Notes under the pieces: generated by a model
Databases searched by the model: none
What the model saw: the letters and a program-made list of their open reading frames with translations, nothing else
Told to the model about the DNA's origin: nothing
NCBI GenBank assembly: GCA_039931555.1
Contig: JBDTRP010000015.1
Location: 1 to 16,784, forward strand
DNA: 16,784 nt
Direction: 5' to 3'
DNA from: JAENVT01 sp039931555
Lineage (GTDB): Bacteria > Actinomycetota > Acidimicrobiia > Acidimicrobiales > Ilumatobacteraceae
In this document: positions 6,055-13,563 of the stretch, one piece after another
Numbering within the stretch: the first letter of the stretch is position 1
Layout: every line of letters starts with the position of its first letter
Program-made: the position numbers and the translations under genes

Positions 6055-7845
6055 ATGTGGGAGCAGTACTGGCAGGACCGTGGATCGCCGTGGGAGTACG
6101 ACCCAGGGCCAGCCAAGAATCGCAGCTGGTCTCGGCTGTTCGCCGAGACGCCCAACTACCGCGGCTTCGGAATCGCCATGTCGGGCAACGAGGAGTTCCG
6201 CTGGCACTTCGGCCCGATGTTCTACCGAGGCCGCCTCGGCGACAAGCAGGTCAAGGTGTTGATCGTCGGCCAGGAGGGCGCGCAGGACGAGTCGTTGAGC
6301 CACCGGTCGTTCACGGGCGGCACCGGTGGACGTATGCAGCATCTGCTGACGCATCTCGGCATCACCCACTCGTACCTGTTCCTCAACACGTTCGTCTACC
6401 CGATCTTCGGGCAGTACAACGGGCTGCTACCGATCATCGCCCAGCACCCGACCTCACCGATCGCCCGGCATCGCCGCGAACTGTTCGATTACGTCGTCGA
6501 TCGCAACGAGGTGCAGTTGGTCATCGCCGTCGGGCGAGCGGCCAAGGAGTCGTTGGCCAGCTGGGTCGTAGCCCATGGGGGCACCGCCGACCCCGACAAC
6601 CTGCACCTCGCCGACGCGACAGTGATCTCGCCGAACCTGCGCATGGTCGGCGTGTTGCACCCCGGGGGCGCCGGCAAGGGCGGAGCCGTCTCGGCAATCA
6701 TCGCCAGCTTCAATGTGGCGATCAACCACGTGCACCAATGGATCACTGCCGATCCGTCGTGGCTACCGATCGACTCGGGTGGCGTGCGAGCGACGACGCC
6801 GTACACGTACTCCAGTGACCCGATCCCGTTCCGCGACCTTCCCTCTGGCGTTGCCTGGCGGCTCGGACGTGAGTCGACGTCGTCGAACCGGCGTGACGGG
6901 CAGACCGCGATCCAGATCTTCTCCGAAGACGGCGCGTACAACAACGACGGCACGACCCTGACCTACCCCGGCAGCGTTGCCGGTACCAACGACGGGTACA
7001 GCGCCGACCCGGGCGACGTTGCCTGGGAGCCCCCTCGGCGCGCTCACAAGGACTTCGATCGAGGCCCCGGAGCCACCTTCGCCGTCCTGCTGCAGGGCGG
7101 TCGACCGGGTTTCGCCTGGCCCGACTTCGAGTCGTTCGGCCTGAAGTTCTCGCCCTCGCTCGGGACCGGGCCGATCTTCCGCGGTCGCCTCGATCGCCCC
7201 AGCATCCTCGTGCTGGCCGACCAGCAATCACACGACGACCTGTTCACCATGCGCGCCCTGACCGGCGACGACGGCCAGCACCTCCAGGGGTTCCTGCGTG
7301 CCGCCGGGTTGACCAGTCGGTACGCGATCCTGCGGGTTCTGCCCATCGACACCATAGCGGACGATCAGACCGCGGTCGCTGCCGCAGTCGACAGTGCTCC
7401 GGTGCGGGCCTTGTACGCAGAGGTTGTGCGCATCTCGCGTCCGCAGGTACTGCTGTTCGTCGGGCCGCAGGCCCAGCGCCTGCAGACCCACGTCACGCCG
7501 ACGGGCATACCGACAGTGACGATGAAGTCGCGCCTGCAATCCGGCGTCGATGCCAGCTGGCAGGCGGCCTTGAGCCAGTTGCAGGGAGTGACCTATCGGC
7601 GCGACATCACCACGCCGACGTTCACGTACGCGGGCCAGCGCGAGCAGATCCCGCGCCAGGACCTGCCGTTCGGCACGCTGCACTGGCAGGCGTCGAGCGG
7701 CAATCGCGGTCAACAGGCGCAACACGCCGGCGCCGCCTCGTTCGACTACTACAAGGTCACCATGCCGGCATGGGCCGCTGCGCTGTCCGCGCCGCCGCTG
7801 TCGGCGTCGGAGGCCGCCGCTGCGCAGGTTCTGCGGAACCTGTGA
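6055..7845 (+). CDS. Large protein with two apparent uracil-DNA-glycosylase-superfamily domains
   Basis: This 596-residue soluble protein has no signal peptide. Residues about 65-205 resemble family-4/5 UDGs: VKVLIVGQEGAQDES sits where family 4 has the GEAPGxxED loop. Next come FTGGTGGRMQHLLTHLGI and the YLFLNTF strand, and the domain ends with LRMVGVLHPGG, where UDGs have HPS/HPA. A second, weaker copy (about 380-515) repeats the order: SILVLADQQSHDD, GDDGQHLQGFLRAAGL, YAILRVLPIDT, then RPQVLLFVGPQAQRL and GIPTVTMKSR, with no HP motif. Between and after lie unmatched stretches rich in aromatic and Pro residues. UDG-fold enzymes remove uracil or other damaged bases; activity here is unproven, and the second copy may be structural. 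The start is set by AGGAG at 6043. It is followed 33 bp later by an amidohydrolase, apparently in one unit. The superfamily call is mine by motif reading. Confidence 0.7.
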   Translation: MWEQYWQDRGSPWEYDPGPAKNRSWSRLFAETPNYRGFGIAMSGNEEFRWHFGPMFYRGRLGDKQVKVLIVGQEGAQDESLSHRSFTGGTGGRMQHLLTHLGITHSYLFLNTFVYPIFGQYNGLLPIIAQHPTSPIARHRRELFDYVVDRNEVQLVIAVGRAAKESLASWVVAHGGTADPDNLHLADATVISPNLRMVGVLHPGGAGKGGAVSAIIASFNVAINHVHQWITADPSWLPIDSGGVRATTPYTYSSDPIPFRDLPSGVAWRLGRESTSSNRRDGQTAIQIFSEDGAYNNDGTTLTYPGSVAGTNDGYSADPGDVAWEPPRRAHKDFDRGPGATFAVLLQGGRPGFAWPDFESFGLKFSPSLGTGPIFRGRLDRPSILVLADQQSHDDLFTMRALTGDDGQHLQGFLRAAGLTSRYAILRVLPIDTIADDQTAVAAAVDSAPVRALYAEVVRISRPQVLLFVGPQAQRLQTHVTPTGIPTVTMKSRLQSGVDASWQAALSQLQGVTYRRDITTPTFTYAGQREQIPRQDLPFGTLHWQASSGNRGQQAQHAGAASFDYYKVTMPAWAAALSAPPLSASEAAAAQVLRNL

Positions 7846-7878
7846 GGCTGACCCTGATGCGAACGTCCGAGGATCCCA

Positions 7879-9432
7879 ATGCTTGAGGTACAGGGCCACA
7901 TCGTGGCGATGGACAGCGCCGACAGCGAACGGCACGTCACCGGGCGCGTCCGGCTCGACGGCGGCTTCGTCGACAAGGTGTTGCCCGGGCGCAGCACGCC
8001 ACCGCAAGGAGTCGTACAAATCGACGTCGGCGACGCGTACGTCTACCCGGGCCTGACCGATCTGCACTCGCACCTCGGCTTCGCCACCTTGCCGCTGTGG
8101 CACGAGCCGGCTCGTACCAGTGGACCATGGCTGCACCGCGACCTGTGGCCGGGCGCGCCGTCGTACAAGCCGGCAGTCAGCTGGCCGGCGTATGCATACC
8201 TGAAGGGCGCGCCGGAGGAGTTGCTGGCGTACGCCCAGGTCCGCGCCCTGGCGGGTGGCACCACGACGATCCAGGGTTGGCCCAACGCCAATGCCTCGCC
8301 GGCCAACCAACTGGTGCGCAGCGTCGACGACGGCGTGAACCCCGACTCGATCCGCACGTCGGTGATCAACCTGTCGACGGCCGAACTCGACGATCGCCGG
8401 GCATTGCTCGACGAAGGATGCGCGCTGGTCTACCACCTGTGCGAAGGCCAGCGGGGCAGCAAGGTGGCGCGCGAGTTCACCGATGTCGCGACCGCCGGCT
8501 GCCTGCGCCATCGGTTGATCGCCATCCACTGCTGTGCCGTCGGCGAGGAAGAGTTCCGCCAATGGAACGTGCATGCCGAGCTCTCCGACCAGGCATCGCC
8601 CGGCGGCGTGGTGTGGTCGCCGTTCTCCAACCTGTGGCTGTACGACCAGACCACCGACGTGCTGGCAGCGCGTGCCCACGGCGTGCTGGTCTGCATCGGC
8701 TCGGACTGGGGCCCGTCAGGCAGCAAGAACCTGCTCGGCGAGCTGAAGGTGGCCTACACCTGGGTCCGCCATGCCGGTCTCGACATCACACCGTTCGACC
8801 TCACCGAGATGGTGACGTCGAACCCCGGCGATCTGCTGGCACGGGCCTGGTCGGGGAGCGCCCCGGGCAGGTTGCAGCCGGGCCGGATGGCCGACGTGGT
8901 CGTGATCGCCAAGCGGTACGACGATCCGTGGACCAACCTGTTGTTGGCCCGCGAACGCGACGTCCTGCTGGCGATCGGTGGCGGCCGGGCCCGCTACGGC
9001 ACGGCTGCCTTGATGAAGGCCGCAGGCGAGACGTCGACGACCAGCATGCGCGTCGGCCCGACATCTCGTCACTTTGCGCTGCGCCGGCCCGACGACCCGA
9101 CCAAGGTGTGGAAATGGTCGACGGTCATGCGCGCCCTACGTGCCGTGCAGGCCGACCCCGTTGCAGCGATCGAGCAGGGCTTGGCCATCGAGGCGGTCGA
9201 GGCCGACGTGACGACGCCAAGCACCGGCAGCCTGATCCTCGAGTCCGACATGCCGGGTGGGCCGAACAGCGTCGCCGGCCCACCGCCGCCGGGCACCAAG
9301 TTCGACGCGCCGCCGCTGCCCACGCTGATCCACGACACCACCTGGTTCGACGCGGTGCGCTCCGCCGGGTACCACGGCCACGTGCTCGACGACCTCGACC
9401 AGTTGTTCGCCGAGAGCGCTGTCCTCACGTGA
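7879..9432 (+). CDS. Amidohydrolase-superfamily protein, ATZ/TRZ/guanine-deaminase-like
   Basis: This is a 517-residue cytosolic metal-dependent hydrolase. After a small N-terminal beta domain comes VYPGLTDLHSHLG with metal ligands H63 and H65. H186-x-x-E189 (YHLCEGQ) matches the HxxE substrate/metal motif of ATZ/TRZ and guanine deaminases. H217 lies in IAIHCC and D276 in IGSDWGP. The preceding SNLWLYDQTTDVL matches the SNxxL segment of this branch, and GRLQPGRMADVVVI closes the barrel. Members typically deaminate or dechlorinate purines, pyrimidines or s-triazines; the substrate here is unknown. About 130 further C-terminal residues extend beyond the usual fold. CGAGGA (7868-7873) is the ribosome site, 5 nt before the ATG. 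The S41 peptidase gene overlaps its stop (GTGA). Confidence 0.85.
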   Translation: MLEVQGHIVAMDSADSERHVTGRVRLDGGFVDKVLPGRSTPPQGVVQIDVGDAYVYPGLTDLHSHLGFATLPLWHEPARTSGPWLHRDLWPGAPSYKPAVSWPAYAYLKGAPEELLAYAQVRALAGGTTTIQGWPNANASPANQLVRSVDDGVNPDSIRTSVINLSTAELDDRRALLDEGCALVYHLCEGQRGSKVAREFTDVATAGCLRHRLIAIHCCAVGEEEFRQWNVHAELSDQASPGGVVWSPFSNLWLYDQTTDVLAARAHGVLVCIGSDWGPSGSKNLLGELKVAYTWVRHAGLDITPFDLTEMVTSNPGDLLARAWSGSAPGRLQPGRMADVVVIAKRYDDPWTNLLLARERDVLLAIGGGRARYGTAALMKAAGETSTTSMRVGPTSRHFALRRPDDPTKVWKWSTVMRALRAVQADPVAAIEQGLAIEAVEADVTTPSTGSLILESDMPGGPNSVAGPPPPGTKFDAPPLPTLIHDTTWFDAVRSAGYHGHVLDDLDQLFAESAVLT

Positions 9433-11276
9433 ACGATGCACAGCGCGGGTTGAGTTGGGCGGAGGCGATTGCCGCAGCACCGTCACGCGACTCCCTGACG
9501 CAGGTCGAGCGAACGAACATCATCAACATGTTCACCGACCTGCTCGACGGGTTGTACGTCCACCTCCCACTGAAGCGAGCCATGTACGGCATCGATCCGG
9601 TGCAACAACTGCGTCGGCTCCACGAGCGTGCCCGGCTGATGACCGACGATGCCTTTCACCGCGAGATCGGTGGCATCCTCACCAATCTGCGCGACGCGCA
9701 CACCGCGTACATCGCCCCGTCACCGCTTGCGGGAAGCGCGGCGCGGTTGCCGTTCCTGGTCGAGCAGTTCGGTTCGGACTCCGAGCCTCGATTCGTCGTC
9801 TCCAAGGTCATCCGCGAACTGGTCAGCGATACCAGGTTCACCGAGGGTGTCGAGCTGATCGAGTGGAACGGTGTACCGATCGCCGACGCGGTGCGCCGCC
9901 GCGGCGAGAGCGAACGAGGTGGCCGTCCCGACAGCGCGATGGCCAGGGCGCTCGACTCGTTGACGTTCCGACCACTCGGGATCGGTCCACCGCCCGACGA
10001 GCGGTGGGTGATCGCCGGTTATCGCAACGACGATGGGGGCATGCGCGAGCACCGCTTCGACTGGCGGTTCATCTATCCGGGCCCGGCACCCGACGCCGCG
10101 CATCCCACGGCGCCGGCTGCCGCAGCGACTGCGATCCATCCCGATCGGGCCCTGGTCAGACGCGCCAAGAAGCTGTCGTTCAACTCTGAGCTGTGGCAGA
10201 CCGAGCGCCACGATCGGGTGGCGGCGGCCGGTGTCGGCATGGCGGGCAATGGCTGGATCACCGGCCAGTTCCAGGACAACGTCTCCGCACGCGTGGTGCC
10301 GGTCAACGGCCGCGACTACGGCTACGTCCGCCTGTGGAGCTTCGAGCTCAGCGACGACGACGGGTACATCGCCGAGGTGATGCGGCTGCTGTCCGAACTG
10401 CCGCAGGACGGCCTCATCATCGATCTCCGCGGCAACCCGGGTGGGTTGATCTGGGCAGCAGAACGCTTGCTGCAGCTGTTCACCCCGTCGCCGATCGCGC
10501 CGACACGGTTCTCGATCATCGCCTCGGACCTCACCAGGTCGATGACCGACGCACCGCAGAACCGCCGATCGCTGAGCCCGTGGCGACGCACGCTGCTCGA
10601 CGCCATCGGCACCGGCGAGGTTTACTCCCAGTCAGTTCCGATCACGCCGTCAGAGCGATGCAACGACATCGGCCAGGTGTACGGGGGCCCGGTGATCGCG
10701 GTCGTCGATTCGACCACGTACTCCGCGGCCGACCTGTTCGCCGCGGGCTTTGCCGACAACGGGATCGGCACGGTCGTCAGCGTCGGGCGGGCGACCGGCG
10801 CGGGCGGCGCCAACGTCTGGTGGGCCGACACGCTGAACAACGTGTTGGCCGGCACGCCCCACCAACTGCCACGGTTGCCGAAGGGGGTCGGGTTCACGCT
10901 GTCGGTTCGCCGCGCCACTCGGATCGGAGCGTCCGACGGAGCACCGATCGAGGACATCGGGATCGTCGGTCACCGCACGTACGCGATGACCCGCGACGAC
11001 CTGCTGCGCAGCAACACCGACCTGCTGACGTTCTGCGCCAGGCTGATCGAGTCGGAGCCGGCCACCTCGCTCGCCGTGCGGTGGAAGGCACCCCTGCTCG
11101 ATGTCGAGGTCGGCAGGCTCGATCGGATCGACGTCTACATCGATGGCCGGCCCCACCAGTCGCACGATGTCGTCGACGGACTGCAGTTGACGATCGGTCA
11201 CCCCCAACAGGCCATCCGCGTCGAGGGGTACCTGGGCGAGAACCTGAAGCAGGTTCGAACCGTGCGACTGACGTGA
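9429..11276 (+). CDS. S41-family serine peptidase, tricorn-like, apparently intracellular
   Basis: This 615-residue protein has an N-terminal helical region (about 1-90), a PDZ-like segment (about 130-160, GVELIEWNGVPI), the S41 core (about 320-470) and a beta-rich C-terminus. The core has LIIDLRGNPGG (about 329-340) and DSTTYSAADLFAAGFADNG with the probable nucleophile S432. The downstream position that is Lys in CtpA-type Ser-Lys enzymes is occupied by VGRATGAGG, with no Lys. H91 in LRDAHTAY matches the catalytic His of tricorn/IRBP-like members, so a Ser-His mechanism is likely (inferred). No signal peptide or membrane segment is visible, unlike exported CtpA/Prc proteases. Translation from GTG 9429 overlaps the amidohydrolase stop, implying coupling. 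Targets are unknown. Confidence 0.85.
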   Translation: MNDAQRGLSWAEAIAAAPSRDSLTQVERTNIINMFTDLLDGLYVHLPLKRAMYGIDPVQQLRRLHERARLMTDDAFHREIGGILTNLRDAHTAYIAPSPLAGSAARLPFLVEQFGSDSEPRFVVSKVIRELVSDTRFTEGVELIEWNGVPIADAVRRRGESERGGRPDSAMARALDSLTFRPLGIGPPPDERWVIAGYRNDDGGMREHRFDWRFIYPGPAPDAAHPTAPAAAATAIHPDRALVRRAKKLSFNSELWQTERHDRVAAAGVGMAGNGWITGQFQDNVSARVVPVNGRDYGYVRLWSFELSDDDGYIAEVMRLLSELPQDGLIIDLRGNPGGLIWAAERLLQLFTPSPIAPTRFSIIASDLTRSMTDAPQNRRSLSPWRRTLLDAIGTGEVYSQSVPITPSERCNDIGQVYGGPVIAVVDSTTYSAADLFAAGFADNGIGTVVSVGRATGAGGANVWWADTLNNVLAGTPHQLPRLPKGVGFTLSVRRATRIGASDGAPIEDIGIVGHRTYAMTRDDLLRSNTDLLTFCARLIESEPATSLAVRWKAPLLDVEVGRLDRIDVYIDGRPHQSHDVVDGLQLTIGHPQQAIRVEGYLGENLKQVRTVRLT

Positions 11277-11291
11277 CGTAATTGACGTGAC
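11269..11291 (+). repeat. 9-bp direct repeat TGACGTGAC x2
   Basis: TGACGTGAC occurs at 11269-11277 and 11283-11291, separated by GTAAT (14-nt period). The first copy covers the S41 stop codon; the second runs into the hairpin before the PfkB gene. This could be a binding site for a regulator of the downstream promoter, or chance. Confidence 0.4.
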
Positions 11292-11311
11292 AGCCGTTGG
11301 TGAACGGCTGT
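11290..11311 (+). terminator. 9-bp perfect hairpin between S41 peptidase and PfkB genes
   Basis: ACAGCCGTT (11290-11298) pairs perfectly with AACGGCTGT (11303-11311) around a GGTG loop, 13 nt after the S41 stop. There is no T-run, but U-less hairpins at gene ends are common in Actinobacteria. A fresh -10 box follows at 11322, which fits a transcript boundary. It could instead be an operator. Confidence 0.45.
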
Positions 11312-11321
11312 GCCCACCGGC

Positions 11322-11327
11322 TACCGT
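11322..11327 (+). promoter_or_regulatory. -10 box TACCGT of the PfkB kinase gene
   Basis: TACCGT fits TAnnnT and ends 7 nt before the ATG at 11335, with no Shine-Dalgarno between. This supports both the start choice and a separate leaderless transcript for the kinase-lyase pair. Confidence 0.45.
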
Positions 11328-11334
11328 GCCCCAG

Positions 11335-12273
11335 ATGTCGGCCCCGCTGTGCGTCATCGGCGACTTCGCGTGGGACGTGTTGATCCGCACGAACAGCGAA
11401 CTGCTGACCGGTGGCGACACCTTCGGCGAGGTGATGTTGACCCCCGGTGGCAGCGCCGCGAACGTCGCCGTGTGGGCCCGGCGCTGCGGGCTGGAAACCG
11501 AGTTCATCGGCAAGGTCGGGCGCGACCGGTTGGGCCAACTCGCACAGGAGGACCTCGCCGGGGAACACGTCGTGACCCACCTCGTCGAGACCGATGAGCA
11601 CCTGACCGGGTGCGTGGCCGTGTTCGTCGACCAGGCCGGCGAGCGCTCGATGGTGTCGGGACGCGGCGCCGACTTCTACCTGCTGCCGTCCGAGCTGCCG
11701 AAAGAGACCGTGCGACGCGCCAGCCACCTCCACATGACGGCCTGGTCGTACTTCGTCGACCCGCCGCGCTCGGCGTCACGTGCCGCCGCACACCTGGCAC
11801 AGGAGTGTGGGGCGACGCTGTCGTTCGATCCGGCCTCGTTCCAGATGATCGAGGAGATGGGTGTCACCCAGTTCCTGGCGGCCACGCAGGATCTCGGCAT
11901 CGACATCTTCCTGCCCAACTACCAGGAGGGCGAAGTGCTGACCGGTCTCGATGACCCGGAAGCGATTGCCGCGGCGCTGGCCAAGCTCTACCCGCAGGCG
12001 CTGATCATGTTGAAGCTCGATGCCGACGGCGCGCTGGTCTACGACAACGGCATCGCCACCCACATCCCGCCGGCGACGAACAACCTGGTCGACGCAACCG
12101 GCGCCGGCGACTCGTTCGCCGGAGCATTTCTGGCCCGATACCTGGTTGGCACGTCGGCCATCGAGTCGGCCAGGTTCGCCACCACCATCTCGGCGTGGGT
12201 CATCGAGCATCTCGGGGCGCGCCCGGAGCCCGACACCCGTCTGCGCGCCGTTCTGCAGGATGGCAATCTATGA
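11335..12273 (+). CDS. PfkB-family carbohydrate/nucleoside kinase
   Basis: This 312-residue ribokinase-fold enzyme transfers phosphate from ATP to a sugar or nucleoside hydroxyl. It starts with the first strand LCVIGDFAWDVLIRT. The PfkB N-terminal signature follows: PGGSAANVAVWARRCGLET and FIGKVGRDRLG. The C-terminal signature is LVDATGAGDSFAGAFLARYL, where D259 is the catalytic base in the GAGD anion hole. The substrate cannot be told from sequence; sugar kinases of the ribokinase/KDG-kinase kind are the nearest match. A GTG at 11287 would add 16 residues spanning the hairpin and is rejected in favour of the ATG behind a TACCGT box. It overlaps the next gene (ATGA), so the two products are probably made together. 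Confidence 0.9.
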   Translation: MSAPLCVIGDFAWDVLIRTNSELLTGGDTFGEVMLTPGGSAANVAVWARRCGLETEFIGKVGRDRLGQLAQEDLAGEHVVTHLVETDEHLTGCVAVFVDQAGERSMVSGRGADFYLLPSELPKETVRRASHLHMTAWSYFVDPPRSASRAAAHLAQECGATLSFDPASFQMIEEMGVTQFLAATQDLGIDIFLPNYQEGEVLTGLDDPEAIAAALAKLYPQALIMLKLDADGALVYDNGIATHIPPATNNLVDATGAGDSFAGAFLARYLVGTSAIESARFATTISAWVIEHLGARPEPDTRLRAVLQDGNL

Positions 12274-13070
12274 CCATGACGACGATGACCGACCGATTCC
12301 GAGCCCTGCACGCCGATGGCATCTTCGTGATGCCGAACCCGTACGACCTGGGGTCGGCACGCCTGCTGGCCGCCCTCGGGTTCCCCGCGCTGGCATCGAC
12401 CAGCTCGGGCTTTGCGGCGACCCTCGGTCGCCTCGACATGACGGTCGATCGCGACGAGTTGCTCGATCACATCCGCCCGCTCGCGACGGCCACCGACCTG
12501 CCGCTCAACGTGGACTCGGAGCGCTGCTACGCCGACGATCTGCCCGGTGTCACCGAGACCGTCGAGTTGTTGGCAGATGCCGGCGCCGCCGGCTGCTCGA
12601 TCGAGGATTGGAACCCGGTGACCAACTCGATCGACCCGATCGAGACAGCGGTCCAGCGGGTCGCTGCGGCTGCGGCCGGCGCCGCAACGACCGGCATCGT
12701 CCTCACGGCGCGTTGCGAGAACCACCTGCACGGCATCACCGACCTCGACGACACCATCGCCAGGCTGCAGGCCTACGTCAGTGTCGGGGCCGAGGTCGTC
12801 TACGCGCCGGGATTGGCCGACCTCGATCAGATCGCCAGGGTCGTCAACGAAGTCGGCGTGCCGGTCAACGTGTTGATCCTGCCCGGTGGGCCGAGCGTCG
12901 GCCAGTTGGGCGAGGCCGGCGTTCGCCGCATCTCGTCCGGTGGCCTGCTGTCGCGGATCGCCATGGGCGCGATGGTCGCCGCCGCCGAGCGACTGCGCGA
13001 CGACGGTGTGGTCAACACGACCGAGCCGTTCCTGTCGCGAACCCTCGCGGCTCAGGCGCTGCGCGACTGA
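12270..13070 (+). CDS. Isocitrate lyase/PEP mutase-family protein
   Basis: This is a 266-residue cytosolic beta/alpha-barrel enzyme of the ICL/PEPM superfamily, which makes or breaks C-C or P-C bonds next to a carboxylate using Mg2+. Family marks are the opening VMPNPYDLGSARLLAALGFPALASTSSGFA, then PLNVDSERCYADD (D82, E84) at the metal site. These are followed by AGAAGCSIEDWNP, ARCENHLHG, and the closing PGGPSVGQLGEAGVRRISSGG. The Cys-containing KKCGH loop of true isocitrate and methylisocitrate lyases is not evident. It therefore belongs to the broader group of oxaloacetate decarboxylase or carboxyphosphonoenolpyruvate mutase-like proteins of uncertain substrate. The ATG overlaps the kinase stop (ATGA). 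The 3' end overlaps the convergent gene by 19 bp. Confidence 0.86.
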   Translation: MTMTTMTDRFRALHADGIFVMPNPYDLGSARLLAALGFPALASTSSGFAATLGRLDMTVDRDELLDHIRPLATATDLPLNVDSERCYADDLPGVTETVELLADAGAAGCSIEDWNPVTNSIDPIETAVQRVAAAAAGAATTGIVLTARCENHLHGITDLDDTIARLQAYVSVGAEVVYAPGLADLDQIARVVNEVGVPVNVLILPGGPSVGQLGEAGVRRISSGGLLSRIAMGAMVAAAERLRDDGVVNTTEPFLSRTLAAQALRD

Positions 13071-13519
13071 TCCGGCGGCGGGGTATCGCTGACCAGCGGG
13101 TGCTGAATCGTCACCCGGTAGTGAACTCCGAGTGGCAGGTCGTTGGAGTGGCAGGTGAAGCTGAGGTACGGCCAGCCCATTCCCAGCGTTTGCTCGGATT
13201 CGACAAGTCGCACGGCGACATCGCCGATCCCGTACGTCGTGCGCATCTGGGTTCGGCCGTCGACCACGACCTGGGTCAGCGTGGCCTCGGCGACGGCGAT
13301 GGCGCCGTCGAGCATGATGCCGAACGCCTCGGGCACGTAGAACCCGATCGGCGCGCCGGGTTGCTCGGCCGTGGTGCGTACGACGATGCCGCGTTGCGTC
13401 GCCGGGGCGACCGCGACCACTCCGCTGAAGACGATGACCCTGACGCGCTTGCCGTTGACATCACGGACGAGGTGCTGCAGCGTCGGTTGGGGCGCGGCAT
13501 TCTGCAACGCGTAGTCCAT
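13052..13519 (-). CDS. Unknown 155-residue protein
   Basis: I do not recognise this protein. It has no signal peptide or membrane segment. It is predicted to be beta-rich: RVRVIVFSGVVAVA, QRGIVVRTT, GAPIGFYVPEAFGIML, VAEATLTQVVVDGR, and a C-terminal LSFTCHSNDLPLGVHYRVTIQHPL. This suggests a small sandwich or barrel. Single Cys and His residues sit together in TCHSND. The start is unusually well supported: a perfect AAGGAGG (13532-13526) lies 6 nt before the ATG, with a TACAGT -10 box 7 nt further upstream, so it is probably a well-expressed single-gene transcript. It follows dnaE2 on the same strand by 44 bp and overlaps the convergent lyase-like gene by 19 bp. Confidence 0.82.
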   Translation of the reverse strand: MDYALQNAAPQPTLQHLVRDVNGKRVRVIVFSGVVAVAPATQRGIVVRTTAEQPGAPIGFYVPEAFGIMLDGAIAVAEATLTQVVVDGRTQMRTTYGIGDVAVRLVESEQTLGMGWPYLSFTCHSNDLPLGVHYRVTIQHPLVSDTPPPDQSRSA

Positions 13520-13525
13520 GGTCGA

Positions 13526-13532
13526 CCTCCTT
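13526..13532 (-). promoter_or_regulatory. Strong ribosome binding site AAGGAGG
   Basis: This is a full match to the anti-Shine-Dalgarno, 6 nt before the ATG at 13519. It is the strongest ribosome site in a window where many genes have none. Confidence 0.8.
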
Positions 13533-13539
13533 GCCTCCG

Positions 13540-13545
13540 ACTGTA
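13540..13545 (-). promoter_or_regulatory. -10 box TACAGT for the 155-residue protein gene
   Basis: TACAGT on the minus strand lies between the dnaE2 stop and the AAGGAGG site. Transcription starting about 7 nt later would give a very short leader that just includes the ribosome site. Confidence 0.45.
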
Positions 13546-13563
13546 GACGCAGCCCCGCGGCGA

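Noticed and set aside
5374..7845. ASCH-UDG fusion by readthrough of the TAG at 5929-5931
   Set aside because: The frame is indeed open on both sides, but the 41 codons between look non-coding, and AGGAG at 6043 with ATG 6055 gives an independent start.
8097..9428. Long open frame preceding the S41 peptidase in the same frame
   Set aside because: It is the Arg/Pro-rich out-of-frame shadow of the amidohydrolase gene. The S41 protein begins at GTG 9429.
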